Made by a program: the position numbers and the translations under genes. Below are positions 28,540 through 40,557 of a stretch of 64,000 nucleotides of DNA, piece by piece. Position 1 is the stretch's first letter. Each line of letters opens with the position of its first letter. The DNA is from Torymus aiolomorphi. Its lineage: Eukaryota > Arthropoda > Insecta > Hymenoptera > Torymidae. The DNA is taken from NCBI GenBank assembly GCA_036365515.1, contig CM070875.1, positions 96,758,128 to 96,822,127 of the forward strand. The letters run 5' to 3'. The notes beneath the pieces are model-generated. The model searched no databases. It saw nothing but the letters and a program-made list of their open reading frames with translations, and had not been told where the DNA came from.

Positions 28540-28900
28540 AAATTATTCTTAAGCAAATTATTATTACATATTAATATAAAATATTTGAAATTTTACGAAA
28601 ATAAAACTATATTAATTTTTAAATCAATACACTACATTATATTAAATTCTTTCATGTATCCAACATAATGTTTAATAGCAAAAATACATATAATAGTAAC
28701 AATAAATATAAATGTTTCCAAATTATAAAAAACTTACAAAAACGTTTATGGGTATATTAAAGGGTAAATTAAATAAAAACAATTTATTTTTAATAAATAA
28801 CTATTCAACAATTTTTGATACATGTTTTCGAAAATTTCAAATAAAAATCGAATATAATGTAAATCATATAAAAATATATTTAATAATTATGAAATTTTAG
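28540..28900 (+). repeat. Right copy of the repeat flanking Polinton 1
   Basis: Aligns with 11100-11400. A 62-aa open frame (MFPNYKKLTKTFMGILKG...) overlaps it. The segment FDTCFRKFQIKIEYN corresponds to the decayed frame in the left copy. I do not recognise the protein. Confidence 0.55.
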
Positions 28901-29248
28901 GTTAACAGTGGTAATGTAGGGCTATTGGCGAAGGATACTACTTAAAATAACAATCCAACGCATTCATGAACAGTACCCCCAGGGTGACGTGGAAAACTGT
29001 TCGTTTCTTCAACAAATCTCTATAAAGTCAATAAAGAAATGGGAATTAATAGTACCTTCAATGTGACATGGAATACTGCTTCGTTTTAATATAAAAAAGA
29101 AATTTTTCGAGCGTAGCGAGTATATGAAACAGTTAATATACCTGAATAATAACTTGAATAATCTTGATATTAAATTACTAAACGATAAGAATCTAATAAA
29201 TAAATAGTTCACCAACTTATGAATGGGGGGTTGGCGTGCCAATATATA
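28901..29248. other. No gene seen; short internal repeat
   Basis: A phrase like 'agtaccYYcaRtgtgacRtgga' occurs at about 28970-29000 and again at 29050-29072. A frame MKQLIYLNNNLNNLDIKLLN at about 29123-29207 resembles the AT-rich coding remnants nearby but is too short to assign. Confidence 0.35.
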
Positions 29249-29896
29249 TGTTACGTGACGTATTTTTGCTTTGCTTTTTCAACTAATTGCCCGCGAGAAT
29301 TATTTCGTTCCTACTATTAAAATCATATTCTATTGTACGCAACTCTGTTTTAAGAGTCGTAAAACTTAAGGCACACGAGCTCTGCTCTGCCTTGATTGTT
29401 CGTGCCACTATGTACAATTTATGCGTCAATAAATTTTGATATTATAAGAGCACTTATGCAAATTCATTAGAATTACCACCTCTTCCCATCTTTACCCACC
29501 TATCCCTTTCCTAGGCTAGAACAGGCGGCTCCTCGGACCTGCCTGCATAGACCCATTCCTATCTTCACAGCTGAGCGGAAGGGCACTTCGGTCCCCAACC
29601 GCGTACCCGTACCCTCGGCTCGAACAGACGGCCCTTTGGACCCGTCTGCTTAGACCCGCATCCTTCAACAGCTGAGTGGAAGGGCACTTCGGTCCCCAAC
29701 CACGCATCCGCACCCTCTCAGCTCGAACAGGCGGCTCTTCGGATCCTCCTGCTTAGACCCACTCCTCCTTTATATCATACTATTGCATGCACTTTCAGAT
29801 GAAGCAGCCTGTGTCCAAACGAAACACGTGTAGTAGAGACTTATTAGAGACACAAATTAACTACTTAACTAATTAGAATCACTTGTGCACGTTACA
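29249..29896 (+). repeat. 5' LTR of the gypsy element
   Basis: The segment starts TGTTACGTG and ends CACGTTACA, nearly inverted ends with TG...CA, and stops 2 nt before the primer site. It contains about 2.5 tandem units of roughly 104 bp (from about 29513, 29617 and 29717) built on 'aagggcacttcggtccccaac'. The left border is inferred from the TG/CA ends because the second LTR is outside the window. Confidence 0.65.
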
Positions 29897-29898
29897 AT

Positions 29899-29916
29899 TG
29901 GCGCCCCAACAGGGAC
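29899..29916 (+). other. Primer-binding site, tRNA-Lys type
   Basis: TGGCGCCCCAACAGGGAC differs by one base from the 18-nt site complementary to the 3' end of tRNA-Lys used by several retroviruses and by Osvaldo-like elements. Confidence 0.85.
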
Positions 29917-32285
29917 ACAGGTTAATTTAGTCTGAGAGGCAAGCTATAATAAGATGATACCGGACTTCGGGAGCGCGGTTATAGAGAGTCAGATCACGGA
30001 TCGGCTAATAGAGTTAATATCGCGGGTCGAGAGTCTGGAACAGTTCGACGAGGAGCGTTGGGAAACGGTATCTTATTTGCATGATGAGAGCAAGTTGTTG
30101 AAACGGGAGTTAATAATAGTTGTGACGGAGTCACATGTGGCCGCTTTCTAGGCGCTAACCGGGAGCACGAGCACATGGCCAGCGTATGCCGCCATGTTGC
30201 TCTGGTCCGCGCCGAGGACGCCGAGCGGATGACGCACGCGCTCGCGCACACACGAACTGGCATACACCGGGTCGTGCAGCCAACGAGAGGGCGCGACGTA
30301 GACTCGAGGGGGGAGGGGAAGAGAGAGAGTAGTGCGGGGAGGGTCGAGCGACGTAGGCAGTGGCACCGGGAGATAGTGCGAGGAGAGCGCGATGCAAACA
30401 GCAGCACGGCCGACGAGAACTGACGCCGCGCACCGGCGCGCGCGCATGGACGAGAGTGGGGCGCAAGACAGAGAGTGCGAGGAGAGCGCGATGTGAACAG
30501 CAGCACGGCCGACGAGAACTTACGCCGCGCACCGACGCACGCGCATGGACGAGAGTGGGGCGCGAGACAGAGAGTAGGAGAGCGCAGCTATTGTCGCGAG
30601 CAGTGTGGCCAGGTAAACAATATATATCTTAATACTATGCATGTAAAAGTGGCGATTTATCGCCACAACCTGGTCACACTGGTCGCGAGCGCACAGCTTA
30701 CCGAGGTAGGCGGGAGAGAGCCCGGAGAAGAGGGAGGAGAGACTAGGCAAGCGAGCGCGTTCGTATAGTACGCATGTTAGATAGAGTCTATGCGTACTGC
30801 CGCACGCTAGTGACCACGTTAGGGACCGTTAGGGGCAGAGTAAAGGGAAACCCCAGCGTAACCCGAGTTAGACGTGGCCGGTGGGGTCGAAGATCGGGGT
30901 TTCGAAGTGCGCGCGCATGGGGCTAGGTACGCATGCTCCTATTGAGGCCTATTACGGCTCTAATGACATGCAAGTCATGGGAAAAGGCTGACGATAGGTG
31001 ATAAAGGGGGGAAAGGGCCAATAGAAAACGGACACGAGTCATAAAAGGGACGCGACCGAGGTAATGAATCAGATCGGAACAGAGCGGTCGCTCTTTCTGA
31101 TCCTGGCACGCTTATAGTAAGCATACTGAGCAGATCATTCAATCGAAGAAATAGGAGTCTACGTAAGTTTGAGAAGAGTAGTGTGGTAACGTGGTGTTGA
31201 GGTTGTAGGCAGAGATCGCGCGGGTCGTGGTCACTCCTTTTCTTCTCTAGGACTATTAGTAGCAGCTGTTCCCACTGAGCGTCGGAGCAAGGGTTACTCG
31301 TGGTCATTGGTTCTAGAGGGTTTATTTTGTTACAGGTACCAAGCCGGAGCCATTGGATTCCACGGAGCGGCACCCGCCGTCAACGGCATTTTCTTTAATA
31401 AATTACTCTATTATTATCTGTTGTGTTTTAATAACGAGTGTAAGATCTTTGTGTGTGCGTGTCCAGTCCCACCTTCTCCCTACACGTTTTCAGGGCGATT
31501 AAAAAGCGGTCATAAGTCCTCGTGGGTTGTCGTGTTGGAGTTCAGTTGGTCGTGAAGTTCGTTCGAACCATCCGAGAGAATCGAGACTCAGCGGCCGGCG
31601 GAGAGTAAGTGATAGTGGCGTAAGTGATACGTTTAAGGGGCGTTAGGACAAGCTCCAACCCTGGGTAGTAGAGTAACCGAACACTACGTCACATAGTAAA
31701 ACACCAGAATCGCATTTTGAAGCAGCTCCTTGAGAAAATGGCCGTCGAGATAAACACCCGAGCTCATAAAAAAGAGAAATTCTCAACACATTTAGGTATC
31801 ATAATAAGCAGATTAATCAAATTCGAAAAAGCTGTAAACGCACGATTGAACGAATTAGACAACGAAGTAATGACGATCACGGAAAGATTCGGGAAGCTTT
31901 CGCGCGAGTCGAAATAAAATTATTATGTTTTGCCGTGCAGGAAATGCACAAATTACTTTTTTCTTATTTCCTCTTATCATCCCTAGGGAACCATACAAGC
32001 AAAATAGCTTATGGAAAAATATTTGTTTTAGGTTAAGTTTGAATTATTCTATATGCACTCGGGTTGTGTTCAGTCAACGTAAATCCGAATATAATTATCG
32101 CGATAAGGTAAGGGGCCGGACATGAACCCTACCTTCTTTCACTTTCAATACACCTCAATACAGTCAATATTAGGTGACTCAAGGCCAATGAAAATAGATA
32201 GAGCCGGTTACGACTAAGAGATATACAAGGTCTCAAAATTAAAACCTCCATTTTTTTTCTTATAAATTCCTTTCCCATTCTCAGA
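29917..32285 (+). other. Long gypsy leader region with internal repeats
   Basis: About 2.4 kb separates the primer site from the first recognisable gag codon. It includes two tandem GC-rich units of about 103 bp (30375-30477 and 30478-30578). A small frame from ATG 31738 to 31917 (MAVEINTRAHKKEKFST...) predicts a helical, charged peptide that could be a leader ORF or a gag N-terminal relic. Most open frames at 30.1-30.6 kb are GC-rich artefacts. The rest shows nothing I can name. Confidence 0.5.
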
Positions 32286-33490
32286 ATGTCTCACACACGC
32301 AAATCGGGAACTTTTATGCTCGCGGTGCAATCGTCCATAGACGAAGAAGATACAGGCGAGATAGAGAAAAAGCGTCGCGAATGGCAGCGAGCCGTTACGA
32401 AAGAGCTTAAAATGTTAGACGAGAAACAAACCTAGTTAGAGGGTAAAATCGGAATTTTTGAAGAAGAAACGGAAGAGGCGGGATCTTCGCGATTAAATAT
32501 AGCAACGGCCGCGATACCCAAATACAAGATTAATGAAAAATACAATTTACTCTCGGAAAGCATCGAAAAAATGCACACGGATAGAAACTTTGAGCACGCA
32601 AAATTAAAAAAAGGATGTTATACTTTTGCAGACGCGAATTGAAATCCTCGAACAGGAAAACGACCGACTAATCAGTAATATCACGGATTTAAGAAATAAC
32701 GACAATGAGTCTAGCCTCCGTCGCGATATCGAGGAACCGCTTGGAAATATCAAACGACATTTTGCTGGAGAATTAAGGAAAACGTCGGAACACTATGAAG
32801 TTAAAATTAGCGATCTCAAAAAGATCATAGTCGATATGAAAAAATCCCCAGCTGGTGCCATGACATCCGCAAGCGAGCTCTCACATAGAATCCGTCTAGA
32901 TATTCCGAAATTTCGAGGGCTTGAGAGTGAGAGACCACTCAGATTTCTGTCCGAGTTTAAAAAGTATCTCGATGTGGTTAAGCCAAATTTCAATCAGCTG
33001 GTATGCTTAATCTCTCAAGCTCTCGAAAACGACGCGAGAAACTGGTGGTACATGCATGAGGGAGAGGTAGAATCGTACGACGACTTCGTAGAACGTTTTC
33101 AGGCGCGCTACTGGGATTCGAACACCCAGCGAATGGCTAAAAAGAGGATAGAGTACGGTGAATACTATCCGGGAGCCAATACAAGCCGTGTGAACTACGC
33201 GACAAATATATACGGGATCGCGAAAGAGATAGACATGAATTTTACAGAGGAGGAGTTCGTCTTGAAACTGAGCGAACACTGAAAGGACCATTCGGCACGC
33301 CATCATCGGCCAACAAATAAAAGACAAAACCACTCTATTGAAAGTATTAAATGACTATGATAATGACGATCAACGTCAGAAGGCAAAATAGTCCTTTCAA
33401 AGTAAACCGCCAGATCAGAGCAAGCCCGCTCCATGCTATAACTCGCGCCCAAACGAGTCTCGGAATAGGCCGTGGGTAAATAAAGAACCG
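32286..33490 (+). pseudogene. Gypsy Gag, broken
   Basis: The frame starts MSHTRKSGTFMLAVQSS at 32286 and meets a TAG near 32434, then a frameshift. From about 32626 a 218-aa frame carries a coiled-coil stretch (TRIEILEQENDRLISNIT) and a capsid-like core: IPKFRGLESERPLRFLSEFK, NDARNWWYMHEG and DDFVERFQARYWDS. It ends at 33282 in a stop, after which gag-like residues continue briefly. In the family this protein forms the particle. Several stops show the copy is dead. I see no zinc knuckle. Confidence 0.75.
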
Positions 33491-33718
33491 CAAGTTGCAA
33501 CGATGCAGGAGTCAACCATATCAGGCAACTCAAAAAACGATAAAACAATCGATGAAAGAAAAAAGTGAGAAAAGAAATAACGCCAAACACAAACAAGAAA
33601 TTTTGAAAAGCCATGATGAGATTGACATCTGCAATATAAATTTCGAAAATTCACCGATAGAGTCACCCCCGTCAAGCGTAGGGAAGCCGGGAAACTCGCA
33701 GTAGTTGTCTCTCGCGCC

Positions 33719-34240
33719 GTGAATGATGTCATGCGGGGGGTAACTGAATCGGAAAATAAGTCAAGCTTTAAAAACGAAATCAAAACCATAAATGTAACTT
33801 CTATACTCGAAGACCCACGTGACGAGCTCCTTTACGACATACAACCAGATGGTTCAAACGTGAAGGTAACAAGCTGTCCAGAAATCGAAATAATGCTAGA
33901 AAATACACTTGTGAACGCTTTAATCGATACGGGGAGCGAAATTACGTGTATCTCGGAGGAATTTTATTACGCAAATTAAAACGATTTTGCAGCGCGAACA
34001 ACGCTACCGATTAGCGGAAAACTAATCAAGGGGGCAATGGGCGTGAAATCGGTGCGATTAAAATTTCAAGTCTTATTATCGACTACAGTAAACAATTTAA
34101 AAATTAACTTAATATTTATAGTAGTGCCAAAACTAGTCCAACCCTGTATCTTAGCATACGATACTCACAAGACATTAAGCATGTTAATAGACACGCGATA
34201 TAAAGAAATCCTCTTTACTATAAACGAGCATTATGCTTAA
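33719..34240 (+). pseudogene. Gypsy retropepsin (protease), broken
   Basis: The catalytic motif ALIDTGSEITCIS is seen at the end of a frame that stops at 33979. A second piece follows in 34037-34240 (FIVVPKLVQPCILAYD), matching the flap-to-C-terminal part (normally ILG near the end, here ILA). In the family this aspartic protease matures Gag-Pol. The catalytic DTG is intact, but the reading frame is not. Confidence 0.75.
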
Positions 34241-34279
34241 ATCTCATATAAAAAGACCGATATCGACTCTAAGGAGTTC

Positions 34280-35870
34280 GTGTCTTTGAGAATCGAGGAG
34301 TCGTACGAAGGTCCGAGCACAGGCAACGACGAGTACGATCCTCACGAACTAAAAAATTATTTCACAAGTGACAACGCCTATGAATACGATCAGTCCTACG
34401 ACATTTCCATAGACCAAATCGAGGAAAAGATAAATTCATGTCTGAACTTAGATAAGTCTAAAAGGGCAAAAATTAAGCATTTAATAATGCGATACAAAGA
34501 GGTATTTCAAAAACGTCCGGGTTTGTTGTCAGATTACGAATATAGTTTTAACTTAAAAGATATTTTGCCGTACTTCTCCAAGCCTTATCCTATTCCAATA
34601 AACTACAGAGACAAAGTGAAGGTTGAAATAAATAAATGGTTGGAGTTAGGGATAATAAGACGTTTAAAGAGTCCGTACATTAACCCACTCGTAATTGTCA
34701 TAAAACAGGACAGATCGGTTCGTCCATGTCTAGACGCGAGAAAATTAAATGAAAAATTTATGGACGATCACGAGGCGCCTCCGGGTATAGAAGAAGTTTT
34801 TTTAAAATGCAAAAATATAAAATACATGTCGAATTTCGATCTCACGAGTAGTTATCACCAAGTCAGACGATCGGAAGCTAGTAAACAGTACATCGCGTTC
34901 ATGTGTGATAACAAAGTGTACGAATTCAACGTAGTACCGTTCGGAATAAAAACGAGCAGCGCAGCTCTGATTCGGAGTCTAGCCATAGCCGTCGGCGACC
35001 TCGAAAACTTCCTCATTACTTTCGTTGACAATTTACTATGCATGTCCGAGGACTTTGAGGGTCACATGCAGCACTTGAAAATACTGCTCAAAAGACTCTT
35101 AAAATCTAATTTAAAAATAAACATTAAGAAATCAAATTTCCTACAAAAGGAAGTCGTGTTTCTTGGTCACGCCCTAACGGCGGAAGGACTAAGTCCAGAT
35201 ACTGAAAAAATACGCACAAAAAAAATTTCAAACGGCCACGAAACGTGAAGGAATTACAATCGTTTTTATCGTTCGTAAATTTTTACACAAAATTCGCACG
35301 AAACTATTCGGCGCACAGCATTCCATTAATTAAAATGTTGAAAAAAGGGAAAAAGTATGAATGGTCGAACGACCTCGAGCAGGCATTTGAAAATATTAAA
35401 AACCTGTTCAATGAGAGCATTATACTAAAGTACGCTGATCCGAAGCACCCATTCATACTTACCACTGACGCAAGCGACTACGCGATCGCCGCGGTATTAT
35501 CACAGATAGACGACGAGGATGACGAGGGTATAGTAAAATTCGTAAGCCGTACACTTAAGGGTAGCGAATGCTCGTATTTCACCACCGAAAAAGAAATGCT
35601 CGCGATCGTATGGGCCTTAAGTCGTGTAGACACGTACCTATGGAGGGCGGTAAAAGTCGTCGTACGCACCGATCATGAAGCCTCAACTTTCCTAAAAAAC
35701 TGTAAATTTAATAACTCTAGATTAAGCAGATAGAATCTGGCGATACAGGATTTCAATCTCCAACCGGAGTATTTGCCAGGTCGAAAGAATACTGTTGCGG
35801 ATTATCTTAGCAGACAATTATTGCAACAGTATGTTACAAAGACCAAGCCGCGAGTTGATGAATCAACTCA
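34280..35870 (+). pseudogene. Gypsy reverse transcriptase and RNase H, broken
   Basis: RT landmarks: INPLVIVIKQDRSVRPCLDA, then SNFDLTSSYHQVRRSEASKQ, PFGIKTSSAA, FVDNLLCMSEDFEGH and FLGHALTAEGLSPD. The catalytic Y/FVDD box reads FVDN, which should abolish polymerisation. A frameshift near 35235 leads to the connection and RNase H: LTTDASDYAIAAVL, EKEMLAIVWAL and VRTDHEAS. A TAG at 35731-35733 interrupts it, and the frame then goes on with LQPEYLPGRKNTVADYLSR. It ends where the foldback element begins. The integrase continues at 63053. Confidence 0.88.
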
Positions 35871-37133
35871 AAAACCGCTGCCAATTCATTAGCAAGATGC
35901 TTCCTCAAACTAATTTATCGATTCCATTTTTTAAATTTAAAAAACAAAAGTAAATTTTTCAGAACAAAACTTTATTAATAAATAAAACTGTTTTCTTTGT
36001 AGTTCTTTGTTATTTGTTAAATAATTTGACTGAATAAAAAATATCTTTTTTGTTTTTTCATTTATGTATCCTATACAAACAATTAATTATTGTCAACTGA
36101 TAAGAATTTTTCCATCGGTCTTACAGTCTTACAAATTAAATTAAAATAATTAATATTTATGGAAGTCAGATTGTCCTTGTTTATAATCACCCCCGCAGAA
36201 TCTGAAATAAAAACTTAATTAAAGCCTGGAAAAAACTTTGTTAGCAAAGGACGATCTGACTGCCCCCCACCACCAAATTGCCCAACATTTCGAGCCCGCT
36301 CCAGCTCCTCCTCAGGGACTGAAATGAAACCCGCGATACACCTTATATACCCCCATACCCTCTTCTTTTCTCTTACCCCCACCACCATCCACTTTACCGT
36401 CTCCAACTTTCCATTCTCACTTAAATTAACCTTTAGAGGACCGGGATTTGAGCTGCTTTATCCCCCATAGAAAACCCATGAAAAAGGTATCTGATATCAT
36501 GGATTCATCATGGGTAAAGTGTCGAACATGGGTTGAGCCAGTATACTGGCTTTCCGGTCCTCTAAAGGATAATAAAGAATGATAAATGTTATCTAATTTA
36601 CTTGTCTCTATCATTAAATTTACATTATTCCGATTTCTTAGAATGTGAATACTTTCAAGGCTTTCCCTCTTATATCTATTCTTAATCCCCTTTCCAAAAT
36701 ATCCACACTCCCAAAATCGAAAGAATGCAAATTATTTAAACAATGTTCTTTCAAACCCGATTTGTTTAAATAGTTTGCATTCTTTCGATTTTGGGAGTGT
36801 GGATATTTTGGAACAGGGGATTAAGAATAAATATAAGAGGGAAAGCCTTGAAAGTATTCACATTCTAAGAAATCGGAAATCCAGGTTTTAATTAAGTTTT
36901 TATTTCAGATTCTGAATAAAAGGGGCGGGGGTGATTATAAACAAGGGCAATCTGACTGACATAAATATTAATTATTTTCATTTAATTTTTAAGACTGTAA
37001 GACCGATGGAAAAATTCTTATCAGTTGATAGTAAATTGTAGTCGACATAAGTAATATTTTTAAAGAATTAATTATTGTTATAAAAAATTTTAAAGAAATA
37101 CATTAGTTTGAGAAAGAAAAGTATGTATTGGCA
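35870..37133. repeat. Foldback (long inverted repeat) element
   Basis: The outer arms pair 35870-35925 ('tgccaattcatt', 'cctcaaactaattta') with 37085-37133. Next, 36130-36233 pairs with 36890-37010, and 36640-36730 with 36765-36870, around a centre near 36748. The left arm carries about 390 bp extra (36233-36628), which includes a small TTAA-type MITE. The left tip matches the end of the insertion in PLE1 (3130-3205). No ORF of its own. Confidence 0.8.
36430..36568. mobile_element. 139-bp MITE, piggyBac-like ends
   Basis: Inverted ends CCTTTAGAGGACCGG at 36430-36444 and 36554-36568. It is preceded by ttaa (36426-36429) and followed by ataa, a TTAA site with one change. The CCYTT start and TTAA target fit the piggyBac superfamily. 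It is nested in the left arm of the foldback element. Confidence 0.65.
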
Positions 37134-37857
37134 ATAATCTAATAAATATTTGTTTTGAAACAGGTATTCAACTACTATCCTGCTCGACTTAGCGGTTTAA
37201 AGTTAATCCATGATTGTAACAATCATACAAATATAATAACTTAGTTATACTTCTTAACAAAAGACAATGAATCGTTTTGAAATTTAAGAGAGAGGTAGTT
37301 TCTTTCATATTTAAGAATCGATATTTTTATGAAATACTTTTGTGAAATTTTTACGAAATTTTTACGAAATTTATATTTTGAAAGTCAATTATTATCGTTG
37401 CCCTAGTACACGTTGCCGCGGGACTCAATCTGAAATTATTTTCTCGGGGATATGCTCTAGTACACAATAATTATTTTATTTATATATGATATACAAATTA
37501 AATAGAACTATTGCATATTTTGCTCTAAAACTTTATATTTGTGTTTTGGGGCTAATTAGGAATGAGTAAAAAAATTTTGACCAACATAACCTCTTGAAAT
37601 TTTAACACAATGTTGTACTCGATAAGTGTAATAAGTGGTAAAAATTTTAAGTCAATCAATCGAATATTCTTTTTAAAAATGCAAATATACGAAATTTATA
37701 AAAAAATTTTAACCTCAAATATCTTTGGTCACAACAGTCAGATTCTTTTGGGCAAAGAACTGACTCCTTAGATATAAAAAAGCTAATTCTCTGCCAAATT
37801 TCAAAACGATTCATTGACTTTTACTCCTGTTATTGTAAAGGAAAGAAAAAGGACATT
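37134..37857. repeat. AT-rich repeat flanking the LINE 3' end
   Basis: No gene. The stretch 37575-37640 ('aacataacctctt', 'acacaatgttgtactcgata') recurs at 62884-62950 on the other side of the LINE in the same orientation. Near 37695-37730 is the reverse complement of the 'atatttgaggttaaaa' phrase of the insertion in PLE1, so one repeat family occurs in three places. Confidence 0.6.
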
Positions 37858-38162
37858 TTATTTATTTATTTATTTATTTTTATTTATTTATTTATCCAGA
37901 GTACATTATAGAAGTACATTACATTGTAGCAACCCTGCAGAGAAAAATAAATTTCCTGTTTGCAGGTCCGGAGTATAGATATACTTAAAACTAAAATTAA
38001 TACTAATTCTTAAAACTATGAAATATTTTTTAACATCATAATAGACTTTCTAAAAACAGTAATATGTATATATGCTATATGCAATTATCTAAATTTTCGA
38101 CTTGAATTACTATAACGAAACTTATAGTATCAAATCGTTTTCATGGAATATTCAACTCGTTT

Positions 38163-40236
38163 TCAATAAATATTTTTCACAATCCATTCTTTTATTTTGT
38201 ACCTCATGGGTCTTTTGTCTATATCTAGAGTTTTGAGCTCCTTTGGTAGTAGATTGAAAGTCTTTATTGCAGTTATATCATTGTTTTTTTCGCTTACTCT
38301 TTTGTCAATTTTTGGTAATAATATAGCTTTATTTCTTGTCTTACTATTTGAGTTTGTGAATATATTTTTCATTTCGTTGTAATGATATTTTAAGCAGTCC
38401 CCTGTAAATAGTTGCTTAATATTCATAGGTTTATTTTGCTCAAAAGTGTTTCTGAAAACTAGTTTAAGTAGTCTGTTTTGTATATTTTGAAGTAAATGTT
38501 GATTGTTTTTATATACACCTCCCCAGGCAATTATCCCATAATTAATAACACTGTGAAAAAACGCATAGTAAATAACCTTTAACGTACTTATTTGCATAAA
38601 TTTATTAATTTTGTAGAAGATGAAATTTAAATAACTTGTTTTTTTGATTAGGTAGTTAATATGTTCATCCCATTTTAGATTATAATCAAAATTAACTCCT
38701 AAATATTTACACGAGTCAACTCTCTTTATTTTTTCTTTGTTAATATATACATCTAAATTTTTTGGTACACTGTCACAGTAATTCCCGAAAGTTATGTACA
38801 CAGTTTTACTTATGTTTAATGTTAGTTTATTCAATGTGAGCCATATAGCTACTTTTTCAAGATATCGATTCATTTCGCTTTCAACTTCTTTCCAGGTTTT
38901 ACCTGACGATATAACTGTTGTATCATCAGCATATGATAAAATTGAGTTTTCTGGCATTGTTATCAGTAAATCATTTATATATAATATAAAAAGTAATGGC
39001 CCAAGAATTGTTCCTTGTGGCACTCCCACCGTTATTGTTATCTGTTCACTCTCACTTTGGTCAATTCTTACTTTCTGCTTTCTATTTGTTAAGTAGCTTT
39101 GCATTAATTTATAAGCATTACCTCTTATCCCGTATGCTTGCAACTTATGTAGAAGTATATTATGATCAACTGTATCAAAGGCTTTTGCTAGATCTAGAAA
39201 TGCGACTATAATGGGCTTACTCTTATCTAAGTTCTCATAGATCCGCATTGTAATACAGCTTAGAGCATCTCTGGTTCCTTTGTTTTTAATAAAACCAAAC
39301 TGTTTTTCGCTTAATATTTTATGTTTGTTAATAAAATCAAAAATTCTTTCGTAGATTACTTTTTCAAAGATTTTTGCTATATTCGATATTAATGATATAG
39401 GTATGTAGTTATTAACTTTTAATTTTTTCCCTGATTTGTAAATTGGTACCACTTCAGCTGCTTTTAGCGCATCCGGCCATATTGACTTTTCAATACATTT
39501 ATTGATGATATGTGCCAAAGGATCTGCTATAAGATCAGATATTGTTTTGAGTGTCTTTGCATTTATTTTGTCAACTCCACCATTCTTCATTTTCAAATTT
39601 TCAATTATTTTTTTAATTTCAATTTCCTTTGTAGGATGTAGGAAAATTGTATTTAAGTTTCTTGGTGGTAGTTGAATAAATTTGTTACTTGGGACAGTAA
39701 TTTTGTCACTCATTTCTTTGCCCATTTTGCCGTAATAGTCATTCATTATGTTCGCAATTTTGGGTGGGATTTTTACTATCTCCTCTTTTTCATCATATAT
39801 TTCACTTATGTTATTATCTTTTTTACTTTTGTTACCCAGTTTGGAATTTATAATTTTCCATAGTTGTCTTGGATTACCTGAGTTTTTCTCTATAAGATCC
39901 TTCTCGTATTTAATTTTGGCATCTTTTATAACTTTGTTTAGACATTTAACATAGTTTTTATATTCACTTTGTAATCTTTCATTCATTGGATCTTTTTTAA
40001 GTTGTTTATATAATTTGTCCTTTTCTTTACAAGACTTTATTAAAGCAATAGTAATCCATTCTTTCCTAGGTACATTATTGTATTTAACCGGGTTTCGTTT
40101 TGATTTTTCTTGACATTGTGTTATTCCATCTATAAATAGGTTTATTGCTTCGTTTGGATCCTCGATTTGTGCGTATTCAGTCCAACATGTTTGACTTGCT
40201 ATAATAGATATTTTTTTGTAATTTAATGAATAATTA
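38163..40236 (-). pseudogene. LINE reverse transcriptase
   Basis: This is the RT half of ORF2, entered from PLE2 sequence at the 16-17 bp target duplication. RT motifs in order: LISNIAKIFEKVIYERI, KQFGFIKNKGTRDAL, VAFLDLAKAFDTVDHNILLH, GVPQGTILGPLLFILYINDL, LSYADDTTVI and LTLNISKTVYITFG, then the thumb (SCKYLGVNFDYNLKW). The YADD box is intact and no stop interrupts this part, so damage is mainly from the insertions. The methionine at 40361 belongs to PLE2 tail sequence and is not the LINE start. The C-terminal region lacks an obvious zinc motif. Confidence 0.9.
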
Positions 40237-40286
40237 TTTGAAATATAATGGATCGATCCGAAGGAGTCAGGTAAAAAGAAAAAACA

Positions 40287-40345
40287 AGTTTTTACTTTAA
40301 ATTTGTGCAACGTTTCGTTGGCATGTTCCGCCAACCTCTTCAGGC
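40287..40345 (-). ncRNA. Hammerhead ribozyme-like motif in the PLE2 3' end
   Basis: On the minus strand: CCTGAAGA, one extra G, stem GTTGGC/GCCAAC with a 7-nt loop, then CGAAACG. This matches the CUGANGA...GAAA core with stem II of the hammerhead motifs known in Penelope-like terminal repeats. I cannot locate a matching NUH cleavage site with stem III, so the copy may be incomplete or act across repeat copies. Confidence 0.5.
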
Positions 40346-40557
40346 TATAATTTATTAACAAAAAGGTTTTTAATTACAATATATTAAAAAAAAAAAAAAA
40401 AGAACTATCACTTGAAAAAAGGAAACTTGTATTATACCTTATTTTACCTAGCACATAGCGTCAATGTAAGCAATACAGTGGTGTACATTCGTATTTATAG
40501 TCGTAAGATCCTTGTATTTACAAACAAGGCCAAAAATAAACAGAGCGATGCATAGTA

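Noticed and set aside
29899..29916. A possible vertebrate-type retrovirus because of the Lys primer site
   Set aside because: RT, protease and gag sequences are of insect Ty3/gypsy type; Osvaldo-like elements use the same primer.
29994..30768. Six overlapping frames in the gypsy leader
   Set aside because: GC-rich tandem repeats open frames on both strands; none resembles Gag or a known leader protein.
38197..39954. Plus-strand frames with hydrophobic residues
   Set aside because: Antisense shadows of the LINE RT gene.
40237..40361. N-terminus MLINYSLKRLAEHANETLHKF of the LINE RT frame
   Set aside because: This is PLE2 terminal sequence read through by chance; the LINE part begins at the target duplication.
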